Shown: positions 25,481 to 34,622 of the stretch, piece by piece
Layout of the letters: every line of letters starts with the position of its first letter
Position numbering within the stretch: position 1 is the stretch's first letter
DNA from: Parabacteroides gordonii MS-1 = DSM 23371
GTDB taxonomy: Bacteria; Bacteroidota; Bacteroidia; Bacteroidales; Tannerellaceae
Direction of reading: 5' to 3'
Length of the DNA: 64,000 nt
Assembly: GCF_000969825.1 (NCBI RefSeq)
Contig: NZ_KQ033919.1
Span: 48,790-112,789 of the forward strand
Translations under genes and position numbers: made by a program
Notes under the pieces: generated by a model
Told to the model about the DNA's origin: nothing
Database searches by the model: none
The model's input: the letters and a program-made list of their open reading frames with translations, nothing else

Positions 25481-26095
25481 ATGGTCATCAAACATTTGGA
25501 GAATAAAATCCGACTGGTGGGCATCATCTGCACTGCTTTTCTTGCAGGGTGTATCATCATCAGCGTATCAAGTATCTGGACTGCCCGGACAATGGTGACG
25601 GACGCGCAGAAAAAGGTGTATGTGCTGGACGGAAATGTACCTATACTCGTAACCCGCACGACGATGGACGAAACACTGGACGTGGAGGCCAAGAGCCACG
25701 TAGAAATGTTCCACCATTACTTTTTTACTCTCGCACCGGACGACAAATACATCCGCTATACGATGGAAAAAGCGATGTACCTGGTCGATGAGACGGGACT
25801 GGCACAGTACAATACCCTCAAGGAAAAGGGATTTTACTCCAATATATTGGGTACGAGCGCGGTGTTCTCGATATTCTGTGACAGTATCTCCTTTGACAAA
25901 AAGAATATGGAGTTCACCTACTATGGTCGGCAGCGAATCGAGCGCCGGAGTAATATCCTGATGCGCGAACTGGTTACGGCAGGGCAACTTAAACGTGTGC
26001 CGAGAACGGACAATAATCCGCATGGACTGCTCATAGTAAACTGGCGCACATTGCTGAACAAAGATATCGAGCAAAAAACAAAGAGTAACTATTAA
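25481..26095 (+). CDS. traK: TraK, VirB8-like conjugation protein
   Basis: A 204-residue bitopic protein. After a short cytoplasmic stretch it has a transmembrane segment (about 11-32, LVGIICTAFLAGCIIISVSSIW), then a periplasmic domain. VEAKSHVEMFHHYFFTLAPD and YTMEKAMYLVDETG are typical of the Bacteroidales TraK family. VirB8-like proteins bridge the inner-membrane platform and the core complex. It precedes traL by 12 bases. Confidence 0.9.
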   Translation: MVIKHLENKIRLVGIICTAFLAGCIIISVSSIWTARTMVTDAQKKVYVLDGNVPILVTRTTMDETLDVEAKSHVEMFHHYFFTLAPDDKYIRYTMEKAMYLVDETGLAQYNTLKEKGFYSNILGTSAVFSIFCDSISFDKKNMEFTYYGRQRIERRSNILMRELVTAGQLKRVPRTDNNPHGLLIVNWRTLLNKDIEQKTKSNY

Positions 26096-26107
26096 ATCAC
26101 CAAAGAT

Positions 26108-26479
26108 ATGAATATCAAAGGATTCAAACGGATGTTGTTCGGCGAGAAGATGCCGGACAAAGATGACCCGCAGTACAAGGAACGCTACGAGCGAGAGGTG
26201 CAGGCCGGGCATAAATTCGCCAAGGCGACACGCATCGACCAAGCGGCGGCCAAGGTGCAGGGCTTTGCCAACGCACACCGGACGCTGTTTCTGGTCATCG
26301 TCTTTACATTCGTCATCGGAGCTTTCGTATGGAACGCCTACCGCTTGGTAACTGTGTACAGACACAGTCCGGTAAGTCGCACGGCGACGGAAAAGCAGGA
26401 TTCAGTGCTTCGGGAACGGCACAAGCTGTTGCAGGAAGTCGAAATAAGGGAACATAAAAACAGAGGGGACAAACCATAG
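26108..26479 (+). CDS. traL: TraL-like membrane protein
   Basis: A 123-residue protein with a single transmembrane segment (LFLVIVFTFVIGAFVWNAYRL, about 60-80), a basic cytoplasmic start and a short helical periplasmic tail. Size, topology and position between traK and traM match the TraL/DUF3989 family. The role in the channel is not known. Confidence 0.75.
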   Translation: MNIKGFKRMLFGEKMPDKDDPQYKERYEREVQAGHKFAKATRIDQAAAKVQGFANAHRTLFLVIVFTFVIGAFVWNAYRLVTVYRHSPVSRTATEKQDSVLRERHKLLQEVEIREHKNRGDKP

Positions 26480-26493
26480 TAAAAAGAGTACTT

Positions 26494-26976
26494 ATGAATA
26501 CACGGCTTGAAAAATCAGTCCGTTCGTCAGACGAATGGTACACGCCAAAGGAGATACTGGACGCATTGGGCAAATTCGACATTGACCCTTGCGCTCCCAT
26601 CCATCCGTTGTGGCCGACTGCCGAGGTCATGTATGACCAGAACATAGATGGGTTGTCCCAGATATGGGAAGGGCGTGTGTGGCTCAATCCTCCCTATTCG
26701 CGTCCTCTTATCGAGCTATTCGTCCGGAAATTGGCAGAACATGGCAACGGCATTGCATTATTATTCAACCGTTGCGATTCCAAAATGTTTCAGGACGTCA
26801 TCTTTCCAAAAGCGACGGGAATGAAATTCCTACGCCACCGCATCCGATTCTACCGACCAGGCGGAGCACGAGGTGACTCTCCCAGTCGCGGTAGCATCCT
26901 ATTAGCTTTCGGAGAAGACAACGCAGAGATACTGAGAAATTGTGCCATTGAAGGCAAATATGTACAACTCAATTAA
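26494..26976 (+). CDS. Phage-type DNA N6-adenine methyltransferase (Dam, PF05869 type)
   Basis: A 160-residue protein. SDEWYTPKEILDALG at the start and VWLNPPYSRPL with the catalytic NPPY (near residue 68) are the hallmarks of the small phage N-6-adenine-methyltransferase family. DIDPCA near residue 30 is also conserved. It is the second methyltransferase inside the tra operon and lies between traL and traM. No endonuclease partner is present, so a protective or anti-restriction role is inferred. Confidence 0.85.
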   Translation: MNTRLEKSVRSSDEWYTPKEILDALGKFDIDPCAPIHPLWPTAEVMYDQNIDGLSQIWEGRVWLNPPYSRPLIELFVRKLAEHGNGIALLFNRCDSKMFQDVIFPKATGMKFLRHRIRFYRPGGARGDSPSRGSILLAFGEDNAEILRNCAIEGKYVQLN

Positions 26977-26986
26977 AAGATGTATA

Positions 26987-28132
26987 ATGAAGATATTGGA
27001 GAAAATCAATTTTCGCCAGCCGAAATATATGCTTCCCGCCATCCTTTATTTCCCCCTGCTCGGCACGTCTTATTTCATCTTCGACCTGTTTCAGACAGAA
27101 ACGATAGAAATACAAGACAAGGCGTTGCAGACGACGGAGTTCCTAAACCCCGAATTGCCGGGGGCACAGATCAAGGACGATGGCATAGGCAGCAAATACG
27201 AGAATATGGCGAAATCATGGGGTAAGATACAAGACTACTCCGCTGTAGATAACATAGACCGGGAAGAACCCGATAAAAACAAGGAAGAGTATGAATCGAA
27301 ATACACGCAGGACGACATCGACCTGCTCACGGAAGAACAACAGGAAAAAGCTGCGGCAGCGGAAATTGCCTCTGCCAAGACACGAGAACAGGAAGCACTT
27401 GCCGAACTGGAGAAAGCACTCGCAGAGGCGAGACTGAGAGGGCAAAACGCGACTGTACCCCCGGCAGAAACGGACACGGCCAACATTGCTCCACCACAAG
27501 GAGCAGCAGCCTCCGGAACCATCAACGAAGAGAGCCGGGCTGTGAAAACGCCATCAGCGGACGAACCGCCCAGCGAGGTGGTACGCAAGGTGAAGACAAC
27601 CTCGGACTACTTTAACACACTGTCGAAGAATGTCCGTGAACCGAAACTCATCCAAGCCATCATTGACGAGAACATCAAAGCGGTGGACGGCTCGCGCGTG
27701 AGGTTGCGCCTGCTTGACGATGTGGAGATTGGCGAGTGTGTGATAGCAAGGGGAACATACCTGTACGCTACGGTAAGCGGATTCTCATCCGGGCGCGTGA
27801 AAGGTAATATCAGCAGCATCCTCGTGAATGACGAATTGGTGAAAGTGAGTCTCTCACTCTATGATACAGATGGCATGGAGGGGCTGTATGTGCCCAACAG
27901 CCAATTCCGGGAAACGAGCAAGGATGTAGCAAGCGGGGCAATGTCGGGCAATATGAACATGAGTATGGGAAGTACAACAGGAAACAGCCTTGCACAATGG
28001 GGGATGCAGGCGGTGAACAATGCCTACCAGAAAACAAGCAATGCCATTAGCAAAGCTATCAAGAAAAACAAAGTCAAGTTGAAATACGGAACTTTCGTGT
28101 ATTTAGTGAACGGACAGGAAAAAAGGAATTAA
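26987..28132 (+). CDS. traM: TraM, VirB10-like conjugation protein
   Basis: A 381-residue protein. I place the start at the ATG at 26987; upstream in-frame starts lie inside the methyltransferase gene. It has a cytoplasmic N-terminus, one transmembrane segment (about 15-32), a long variable linker rich in Ala, Glu and Gln (about 100-180), and a C-terminal beta-rich domain. That domain holds the VirB10-like patterns GECVIARGTYLYATVSGF and VNDELVKVSLSLYDTDGMEGLYVP. It forms the core complex spanning both membranes with TraN. Confidence 0.88.
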   Translation: MKILEKINFRQPKYMLPAILYFPLLGTSYFIFDLFQTETIEIQDKALQTTEFLNPELPGAQIKDDGIGSKYENMAKSWGKIQDYSAVDNIDREEPDKNKEEYESKYTQDDIDLLTEEQQEKAAAAEIASAKTREQEALAELEKALAEARLRGQNATVPPAETDTANIAPPQGAAASGTINEESRAVKTPSADEPPSEVVRKVKTTSDYFNTLSKNVREPKLIQAIIDENIKAVDGSRVRLRLLDDVEIGECVIARGTYLYATVSGFSSGRVKGNISSILVNDELVKVSLSLYDTDGMEGLYVPNSQFRETSKDVASGAMSGNMNMSMGSTTGNSLAQWGMQAVNNAYQKTSNAISKAIKKNKVKLKYGTFVYLVNGQEKRN

Positions 28133-28144
28133 AACGATGATGAC

Positions 28145-28480
28145 ATGGAAACAGATTTATCAGAATATCACAAAGGTACGGATGGGCTTTATTATGCGGA
28201 CTATATAGCCCCAAATAAAGCCGAAACATTTATCGGAAAACTTGTGAGTACCGAATGGTGGCATCACAGAGGGCAGTTTGCCCTAATATGCAACTTCCGA
28301 ACAGAAGACAGACGGAGGATTGCCTTATTCGCTTTTCAAAAACATACCGGTTTTTACGGACCAAGATACGGGAATGTTAATTTCAAAACAGTGGAGAAGG
28401 GCACTCTTTGGCAATGTGAAATCCAAATGACCCGGACGAGACGTTGTACTTGGGCGCGTGCCAGGCAGATAAAGAAATGA
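28145..28480 (+). CDS. Small hypothetical protein
   Basis: A 111-residue protein, beta-rich and basic at the C-terminus (TRTRRCTWARARQIKK), with no motif I recognise. It lies between traM and the third methyltransferase gene in the tra operon. The insertion of this and the next gene separates traM from traN, which are usually adjacent. Confidence 0.5.
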   Translation: METDLSEYHKGTDGLYYADYIAPNKAETFIGKLVSTEWWHHRGQFALICNFRTEDRRRIALFAFQKHTGFYGPRYGNVNFKTVEKGTLWQCEIQMTRTRRCTWARARQIKK

Positions 28481-28529
28481 AGCGAAATAGGGAAAAGAAA
28501 TCAATATAAATATTTTTAATCATGTGCCT

Positions 28530-29129
28530 ATGAAATCTTCAAACTACTTAAAAAAAATATACGGGAATCCGACAGATGAAAAATATACACCGGGATATGG
28601 TGTATTACCCATTATCAAATATATACCTGAAGGCAAGATAGTCTGGTGTCCTTTCGATACGAAGCACAGTGAGTTTGTGCAGAAATTCAAGGATGCCGGT
28701 TTCCATGTCGTGTATTCCCATATCTATAACGGACAGGATTTTTTCAACTATGAACCGTCCCAATGGGATATACTCGTATCCAATCCTCCTTTCAGCCGGA
28801 AAGTGGAAGTCTTCGAACGCTGTCTGAAACTCGGAAAACCATTCGCCTTGCTGATGTCCAACTATTGGCTGAACAACGTAACACCCTGCCGACTTTTCCA
28901 GAATACTGATCTGGAATTACTCATGTTCGATAAACGTATTCAGTTCGGAAAAGGGAAAAACGTACCGTTCAACAGCAGCTATTTCTGCCATAAAATACTT
29001 CCGAAACAAATCATATTCGAACAGATAGATGTTACGGACAAATCTCCAAGTTGTATGCAGGATGACATCCCAGATAAGGCAAATATCAATCCGCAAGAGA
29101 ATAAAGCAATCATGAATTTTCAATTATAA
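28530..29129 (+). CDS. N6-adenine methyltransferase-like protein
   Basis: A 199-residue protein. I use the ATG at 28530 as the start. DILVSNPPFSRKVEVFERCL near residue 90 contains the NPPF catalytic motif of amino-methyltransferases. KIVWCPFDTKHSEFVQKF precedes it where the SAM-binding strand would lie, but without a clear glycine-rich loop, so the SAM site is atypical. Similar genes on Bacteroidales elements are often labelled tRNA (adenine-N6) methyltransferases; DNA is as likely a target here. It is the third methyltransferase-like gene in the operon. Confidence 0.65.
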   Translation: MKSSNYLKKIYGNPTDEKYTPGYGVLPIIKYIPEGKIVWCPFDTKHSEFVQKFKDAGFHVVYSHIYNGQDFFNYEPSQWDILVSNPPFSRKVEVFERCLKLGKPFALLMSNYWLNNVTPCRLFQNTDLELLMFDKRIQFGKGKNVPFNSSYFCHKILPKQIIFEQIDVTDKSPSCMQDDIPDKANINPQENKAIMNFQL

Positions 29130-29141
29130 CTCTGTATTTCA

Positions 29142-29987
29142 ATGAAAAGGAATTTATTTGGCATTATGCTTCTATCAGGTATTTCCATTTTACCGAAAGC
29201 TAACGCACAAACTACCTACGAAGAAATGGAACAACTGACGGTGAACGAACAGATAACAACTGTCATCACGGCATCGGAACCGGTGCGTTTCGTGGATATT
29301 TCCACTGACAAGGTGGCGGGCGATCAGCCCATTGACAACATCATTCGCCTAAAGCCCAAGGAAAGCGGACACGAGGATGGTGAAATACTCGCCATCGTCA
29401 CCATTGTGACGGAACGATACCGCACACAATACGCACTGATTTATACCACAAGGATGAAAGAGGCAGTAACGGATAAGGAGATATTGCTGCAAGAGCGTAA
29501 TGCGTACAACAATCCGGCAGTCTCAATGTCCGCTGCCGACATGACACATCATGCACGGCGCATCTGGAACTCACCTGCAAAAATCCGCAACGTAGCTACC
29601 AAAGCACACCGCATGGTGATGCGTCTGAACAATATCTACTCGGTGGGTGACTACTTCTTCATAGACTTTTCCATCGAGAACAAGACGAACATCCGTTTTG
29701 ACATTGATGAGATACGGATAAAGCTGACAGACAAGAAACTCGCCAAGGCAACCAACGCACAGACTATCGAACTGACACCTGCCCTGGTTCTGGAATCGGG
29801 CAAGACATTCAGACACGGCTATCGGAATGTGATTGTCGTGAAAAAGATGACCTTTCCCAATGACAAGCTACTGACCATCGAAATGACGGAGAAACAGATT
29901 AGTGGCCGTAACATCAGTCTGAACATCGACTATGAGGATATACTGGCGGCAGATTCGTTCCATGCAGATTTATTGGAGGAGGAATGA
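29142..29987 (+). CDS. traN: TraN, VirB9-like conjugation protein (DUF4138)
   Basis: A 281-residue exported protein with a signal peptide ending near PKANA. The sequence TTVITASEPVRFVDISTDKVAGD, split over residues 37-60, and the C-terminal beta domain with NIYSVGDYFFIDFSIEN are characteristic of Bacteroidales TraN. It forms the outer layer of the core complex with TraM. The gene overlaps traO by 4 bases. Confidence 0.9.
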   Translation: MKRNLFGIMLLSGISILPKANAQTTYEEMEQLTVNEQITTVITASEPVRFVDISTDKVAGDQPIDNIIRLKPKESGHEDGEILAIVTIVTERYRTQYALIYTTRMKEAVTDKEILLQERNAYNNPAVSMSAADMTHHARRIWNSPAKIRNVATKAHRMVMRLNNIYSVGDYFFIDFSIENKTNIRFDIDEIRIKLTDKKLAKATNAQTIELTPALVLESGKTFRHGYRNVIVVKKMTFPNDKLLTIEMTEKQISGRNISLNIDYEDILAADSFHADLLEEE

Positions 29988-30496
29988 CTATGAAAAAGAC
30001 AATCATCGTGATAATTACCTGCGTGTGTATCGCTGCAAGTGCAAATGCACAACAAGGTAGCGGACGCCTCTCGCTTGGCACAGGGCTACTCTACAAGAAC
30101 GGCATGGATATAACGCTCGCCTACGAACACGAAATGAACTATCGCCATACGTGGGAGTTCTTCGTCAACGGCTATCTACAATGGGCAGAGTGCGCTTCGT
30201 GCGGGCATATCTGCCCGGAATCATTTTGGCGAAACTACCGCAGCTACGGTTTTGGCGTGGCCTACAAGCCGTGCATGACGCGGGGACGCAACCACTATGG
30301 CAGTCTGCGTATCGGAGCTTCAGCCGGAAGCGACATGAATAAGTTCCTCGGTGGCCTGCACTTCGGTTACGAACACAACTATGTGCTACGGGCCGGATGG
30401 ACACTGTATTGGCAAGTGAAAAGCGATGTGATGATAAAAGGTGCGGACGTGCTGCGAGCAGGTGTCGTGCTGGGTGTGAAACTACCTATAAAATAG
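29984..30496 (+). CDS. traO: TraO, conjugal transfer outer-membrane-type protein
   Basis: A 170-residue protein with a signal peptide ending near ANAQQ and a beta-rich remainder with an amphipathic strand pattern. The stretch GLLYKNGMDITLAYEHEM and its place directly after traN match the TraO family of CTnDOT-type elements. An outer-membrane location is inferred from the pattern. It overlaps traN by 4 bases. Confidence 0.85.
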   Translation: MTMKKTIIVIITCVCIAASANAQQGSGRLSLGTGLLYKNGMDITLAYEHEMNYRHTWEFFVNGYLQWAECASCGHICPESFWRNYRSYGFGVAYKPCMTRGRNHYGSLRIGASAGSDMNKFLGGLHFGYEHNYVLRAGWTLYWQVKSDVMIKGADVLRAGVVLGVKLPIK

Positions 30497-30517
30497 GGAA
30501 ACAAAAAAGAAAGCAAT

Positions 30518-31174
30518 ATGATACGAAAGATACATTTGGTGGCAGCGGCAACGGCTGCCGTGCTTTGCGCTGCCTGTGACACGCATATAGACGTACCCGA
30601 TACAGCAGTTCGTCCAGGACATATCCTCTGCGAGGATGGAACAGCCTTGCCTTACGCACAATATGAACAATCGGGGAAAAAAGCGATAGCGGTTGTCTTC
30701 GATACCGAAAAACGCGGAGATACGGAGGGGGACGGTTATGCAGTTTACCTGTGGGACATTGCTCCACAGGCATTCGCCGACAGCCTCGGCATCGCACAAG
30801 GCACATCGGCTGACATCATGGCTTATGATGGCAATGAGAATACATTCGCACTGTATGATACACAAGAAACCGCTTCGCCAATGGCAGAAGCGGTTTTCGA
30901 CCTATGGCGGTACGGGCAGAGTGCCTATGTACCGTCCGTGGCAGAGATGCGGCTGCTCTACACCATGCGAAAGATAATCAACCCTGTCATCGAACAATGT
31001 GGCGGTGAGCCGTTACCACTGGATGAAAACGACTGTTGGTACTGGACATCCACAGAAGTCGAAAAGCAACAGACAGCCAAGGCATGGCTCTATTCCATGG
31101 GGAGCGGCGCAATGCAGGAAACACCTAAAGTACAGGCGCACAGAGTACGCCCTATAATTACCATAAACGAATAA
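30518..31174 (+). CDS. Lipoprotein with a DUF1566-like C-terminal domain
   Basis: A 218-residue protein with a clear lipoprotein signal (AAVLCAACDTH, lipidated Cys near residue 22). The C-terminal part reads CWYWTSTEV ... AWLYSMGSG ... AHRVRPI, the pattern of the Lcl/DUF1566 C-type-lectin-like fold. It lies after traO, where CTnDOT has traP and traQ, neither of which is recognisable here. A surface-exposed lipoprotein at this place could aid contact with recipients, but that is inference. Confidence 0.65.
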   Translation: MIRKIHLVAAATAAVLCAACDTHIDVPDTAVRPGHILCEDGTALPYAQYEQSGKKAIAVVFDTEKRGDTEGDGYAVYLWDIAPQAFADSLGIAQGTSADIMAYDGNENTFALYDTQETASPMAEAVFDLWRYGQSAYVPSVAEMRLLYTMRKIINPVIEQCGGEPLPLDENDCWYWTSTEVEKQQTAKAWLYSMGSGAMQETPKVQAHRVRPIITINE

Positions 31175-31187
31175 AAGATAGAAAGAT

Positions 31188-31925
31188 ATGAAAGATACGG
31201 ATATATTTTTCAGCATAGCATTGATGATATTGGGAATTGTCCTCATGTATAAGTCCATGAAAGGTAATTCATGCCGACAAATACTGGCAAAACTCGCAGA
31301 TTCCATAGCATCGGATAAAGAAGATATTAATTTTCAAATTAAAAGGTTCGGCTACCTTTTGGACGAAATGACTGCCGATAATGAAAAAAATTCAATCTTG
31401 AAGCGTCATGCCGACAGACTGGAGGAACTTGTCACGCAATTAGACCGCACACGAAACGAGCTTGAAACAAGTAATCTGTCAATGGCGGATATTAACGGAG
31501 AGTTGAAAAGAAGTAATGCCGAACTTGTAAAGAGAGCAACCCAATTACGCAATGAGATACAGCAAGACGAGCTTGTCATCCAAAAGATGCAAGAACGCCT
31601 TGATTCTCTCAAAAGAATCAAAGTGGGGCTTGAAATAGCCCTGAATAACATTCAGGCAGAAGAAGTACACTATCTCTCGGAACCGGTATTCAGTTTGGGT
31701 ATTACCCCATCCATCAAAAGCCATCTTGAATCTCATGGAATATTATATATCGGAGACCTGATTCATCTTAACGAGCAATATCTCATGGAAATCTGGGGTA
31801 TCGGTCCGGTAACACTTGATAAGATAAAAACAAAACTGAACGAGAATGGTGCATGGTTCGGTATGGATGTAATCAGAGTAGGTAATCATTGGTATCGTAG
31901 AAAACAAGGACTAATAACAGACTGA
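31188..31925 (+). CDS. Membrane-anchored coiled-coil protein with RNA polymerase alpha-CTD-like domain
   Basis: A 245-residue protein with an N-terminal transmembrane segment (IFFSIALMILGIVLMY, about 6-21), a long coiled coil (about 60-155) and a C-terminal domain (about 162-225). That domain aligns by eye with the alpha-subunit C-terminal domain: ILYIGDLIHLNEQYLMEIWG versus the bacterial IHYIGDLVQRTEVELL pattern, and a final helix ending in FGM. At the positions of the DNA-binding residues R265, N268, K271 and K298 of E. coli alpha I read S, S, E and V, so promoter DNA binding is probably lost. It is 3 bases from the coupling protein gene. Function unknown. Confidence 0.6.
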   Translation: MKDTDIFFSIALMILGIVLMYKSMKGNSCRQILAKLADSIASDKEDINFQIKRFGYLLDEMTADNEKNSILKRHADRLEELVTQLDRTRNELETSNLSMADINGELKRSNAELVKRATQLRNEIQQDELVIQKMQERLDSLKRIKVGLEIALNNIQAEEVHYLSEPVFSLGITPSIKSHLESHGILYIGDLIHLNEQYLMEIWGIGPVTLDKIKTKLNENGAWFGMDVIRVGNHWYRRKQGLITD

Positions 31926-31928
31926 CTT

Positions 31929-34115
31929 ATGGAAGAAAGTAAGGAATTGCAAGGGTTCTATAAAATATTCCGCACAGTGGTATATGTGTCCGTGCTGCTG
32001 GAGTTCTTTGAATATGCCATTGACCCTGCAATGCTCGACCACTGGGGCGGCATACTGACCGAAATTCACGGACGCATCAAACAATGGATGATTTACCACG
32101 ACGGCAATCTTGTGTACAGCAAAATCGCAACGGTACTGCTTATCTGCATCACTTGTGTCGGAACGCGGAACAAGAAGCATCTGGAGTTCAACGCACGCCG
32201 GCAGGTGGTGTATCCATTGACGAGTGGGTTATTGCTGCTCGTACTCTCCGTATGGCTGTTCGGCCATACGATGGAAACAAGGCTTTATACCTTACCTCTG
32301 AATATCATTCTCTATATGATTGCCTCCATTGCTGGCGTAGTACTGGTACATATCGCATTAGACAACATTTCAAAGTTCATCAAGGAGGGATTGATGAAAG
32401 ACCGTTTCAACTTCGAGAATGAAAGTTTTGAACAATGTGAAGAAAAAGTCGAGAATGAATACAGCGTAAATATCCCCATGCGATACTACTATAAGGGTAA
32501 ATTCCGTAAGGGGTGGATTTCTGTAAGCAACTGCTTTCGAGGAACATGGGTAGTTGGAACACCGGGATCGGGTAAGACTTTCAGTATCATAGAGCCGTTT
32601 ATCCGACAGCATTCGGCCAAAGGTTTCGCCATGGTGGTGTATGACTACAAGTTTCCTACATTGGCGACCAAGCTCTACTACCATTACAAGAAGAACGAGA
32701 AACTGGGCAGAGTACCCCAAGGGTGCAAGTTCAACATGATTAATTTTGTGGATGTGGAGTACAGCCGTCGGGTGAATCCAATTCAGGCAAAGTACATCAA
32801 CAATCTTGCGGCGGCCAGCGAAACGGCGGAAACATTATTGGAAAGCCTACAAAAGGGTAAGAAAGAGGGAGGCGGCGGAAGCGACCAGTTCTTCCAAACC
32901 TCGGCGGTAAACTTCCTTGCCGCTTGTATCTACTTCTTCGTGAATTATGAACGTGAACCCTACGATGCCAACGGCAAGCCTCTATATGCGGAAAGACAGC
33001 AAGATCCGCAGACCAAATTCTGGAAACCGACAGGTATCGTGCGCGACCGTGAAGGCGGCAATATCGTGGAACCTGCCTACTGGCTGGGAAAGTATTCGGA
33101 CATGCCACATATTCTGTCATTCTTGAATGAAAGTTATCAGACGATTTTCGAGGTACTGGAAACTGACAATGAGGTTGCTCCGCTGCTTGGTCCATTCCAG
33201 ACAGCTTTCAAAAATAAGGCAATGGAACAATTGGAGGGTATGATTGGCACGTTACGTGTTTATACCTCGCGTCTGGCAACCAAAGAGAGCTACTGGATAT
33301 TCCACCGGGATGGCGATGACTTCGACCTGAAGGTGAGTGACCCGAAGAATCCGAGTTACCTGCTGATTGCAAATGACCCGGAAATGGAATCCATCATCGG
33401 TGCATTGAACGCTCTTATCCTAAACCGTCTCGTTACCCGTGTGAATACCGGGCAGGGGAAAAATATTCCTGTGAGTATTATAGTGGACGAGTTACCGACA
33501 CTCTACTTTCACAAAATAGACCGTCTGATAGGTACAGCGCGAAGCAATAAGGTGAGTGTAACGCTCGGCTTTCAGGAACTACCGCAACTGGAAGCCGATT
33601 ATGGTAAGGTAGGTATGCAAAAGATCATTACGACGGTAGGTAATGTGGTAAGCGGCTCGGCACGTGCCAAAGAAACGCTGGAATGGTTGTCCAATGACAT
33701 CTTCGGCAAGGTGGTCCAGGTCAAAAAAGGCGTGACTATTGACCGGGACAAAACAAGTATCAATCTCAATGAGAATATGGATAACCTTGTGCCTGCCTCG
33801 AAAATCTCGGATATGGCAACCGGATGGATATGCGGTCAGACGGCACGGGACTTTGTGAAGACGAAAACAGGTATGGGCGGTTCAATGAATATTCAAGAAT
33901 CGGAAGAGTTCAAGACTACAAAGTTCTTCTGCAAAACAGATTTTGATATGGCAGAAATCAAGAAAGAAGAAGCGGCGTATGTGCCGCTGCCGAAGTTCTA
34001 CACTTTCAAGTCGAGAGAGGAACGGGAGCGCATCCTATATAAAAACTTCGTACAAGTGGGGCAAGATGTGAAAGAGATGATAAAAGACGTTCAAAATAAG
34101 CGCAACGCGAAATAA
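31929..34115 (+). CDS. VirD4-type coupling protein
   Basis: A 728-residue protein that would link the relaxosome to the transfer channel. The N-terminus has three to four transmembrane segments (within residues 1-150). Walker A GTPGSGKTF lies near residue 211, followed by FKEGL-free linker and Walker B SIIVDELPTLYFH near 516. SGSARAKETLEWLSNDIFG near 580 is typical of the TraG/VirD4 (MobC-type in Bacteroidales) family. It closes the plus-strand transfer operon and is followed by a terminator hairpin. Confidence 0.92.
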   Translation: MEESKELQGFYKIFRTVVYVSVLLEFFEYAIDPAMLDHWGGILTEIHGRIKQWMIYHDGNLVYSKIATVLLICITCVGTRNKKHLEFNARRQVVYPLTSGLLLLVLSVWLFGHTMETRLYTLPLNIILYMIASIAGVVLVHIALDNISKFIKEGLMKDRFNFENESFEQCEEKVENEYSVNIPMRYYYKGKFRKGWISVSNCFRGTWVVGTPGSGKTFSIIEPFIRQHSAKGFAMVVYDYKFPTLATKLYYHYKKNEKLGRVPQGCKFNMINFVDVEYSRRVNPIQAKYINNLAAASETAETLLESLQKGKKEGGGGSDQFFQTSAVNFLAACIYFFVNYEREPYDANGKPLYAERQQDPQTKFWKPTGIVRDREGGNIVEPAYWLGKYSDMPHILSFLNESYQTIFEVLETDNEVAPLLGPFQTAFKNKAMEQLEGMIGTLRVYTSRLATKESYWIFHRDGDDFDLKVSDPKNPSYLLIANDPEMESIIGALNALILNRLVTRVNTGQGKNIPVSIIVDELPTLYFHKIDRLIGTARSNKVSVTLGFQELPQLEADYGKVGMQKIITTVGNVVSGSARAKETLEWLSNDIFGKVVQVKKGVTIDRDKTSINLNENMDNLVPASKISDMATGWICGQTARDFVKTKTGMGGSMNIQESEEFKTTKFFCKTDFDMAEIKKEEAAYVPLPKFYTFKSREERERILYKNFVQVGQDVKEMIKDVQNKRNAK

Positions 34116-34156
34116 AAATCCGGCTGTCTGACATATAATGTAAATAAAAACAACAA

Positions 34157-34186
34157 AAACCGTCAGTACAATCGTACTGGCGGTTT
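34157..34186. terminator. Bidirectional terminator
   Basis: AAACCGTCAGTAC (34157-34169) pairs with GTACTGGCGGTTT (34174-34186), with one G-U pair. The plus strand gives TTT after the stem; the minus strand gives a GTTTTTGTTGTTTTT tail. It separates the tra operon from the convergent minus-strand genes. Confidence 0.8.
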
Positions 34187-34232
34187 ACTACTAACTAATC
34201 TCTTCTTCTGGTTTATCAGGTGAGCTACCTGC

Positions 34233-34589
34233 TTAATAATTGGGTGAGTTGCTGATGGCAATTTTTTCGTATTCCTCTTTGTCAGTACCGCATTCAATTG
34301 CCCTGTCAATGACATCCCCTAACTCGTTGTAACAAACTTCTTCATTGACACACTCTGCATCTTTGCCTTTCAACAGATATACCTCATAATAGTCCGACCC
34401 ATTAAGTGCAATAATGACGTATCCGGTGTGTAACAGTCCGTTTACTTTGATACGAAGTGCAGGCAGGTCTTTGAAGATGGTGGCTGCAAACTCTGCGATA
34501 CCCCATGACATGAGGACGGGCATAGGGGTAAGTCCTATCAACTGCTCTTGAATGGTCTGTGCTATTTGTATTACATACTCTTTTTCCAT
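34233..34589 (-). CDS. Small hypothetical ICE protein (118 aa)
   Basis: A soluble, acidic 118-residue protein with no recognised motif. Helical start, then a beta-type middle (TGYVIIALNGSDYYEVYLL) like a small alpha/beta fold. It is the last of three small minus-strand genes in a row, which suggests one operon that starts in the leader upstream of 35184. Proteins of this type are common and unstudied on Bacteroidales elements. Confidence 0.6.
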   Translation of the reverse strand: MEKEYVIQIAQTIQEQLIGLTPMPVLMSWGIAEFAATIFKDLPALRIKVNGLLHTGYVIIALNGSDYYEVYLLKGKDAECVNEEVCYNELGDVIDRAIECGTDKEEYEKIAISNSPNY

Positions 34590-34622
34590 AACTATGCTAT
34601 TTTTAAGATGATTATTGTTTTT

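Noticed and set aside
30518..31174. Assignment of the lipoprotein as TraP or TraQ by position
   Set aside because: TraP of CTnDOT is a primase-like protein and TraQ a small protein without this lectin-like domain, so the order alone does not justify the name.
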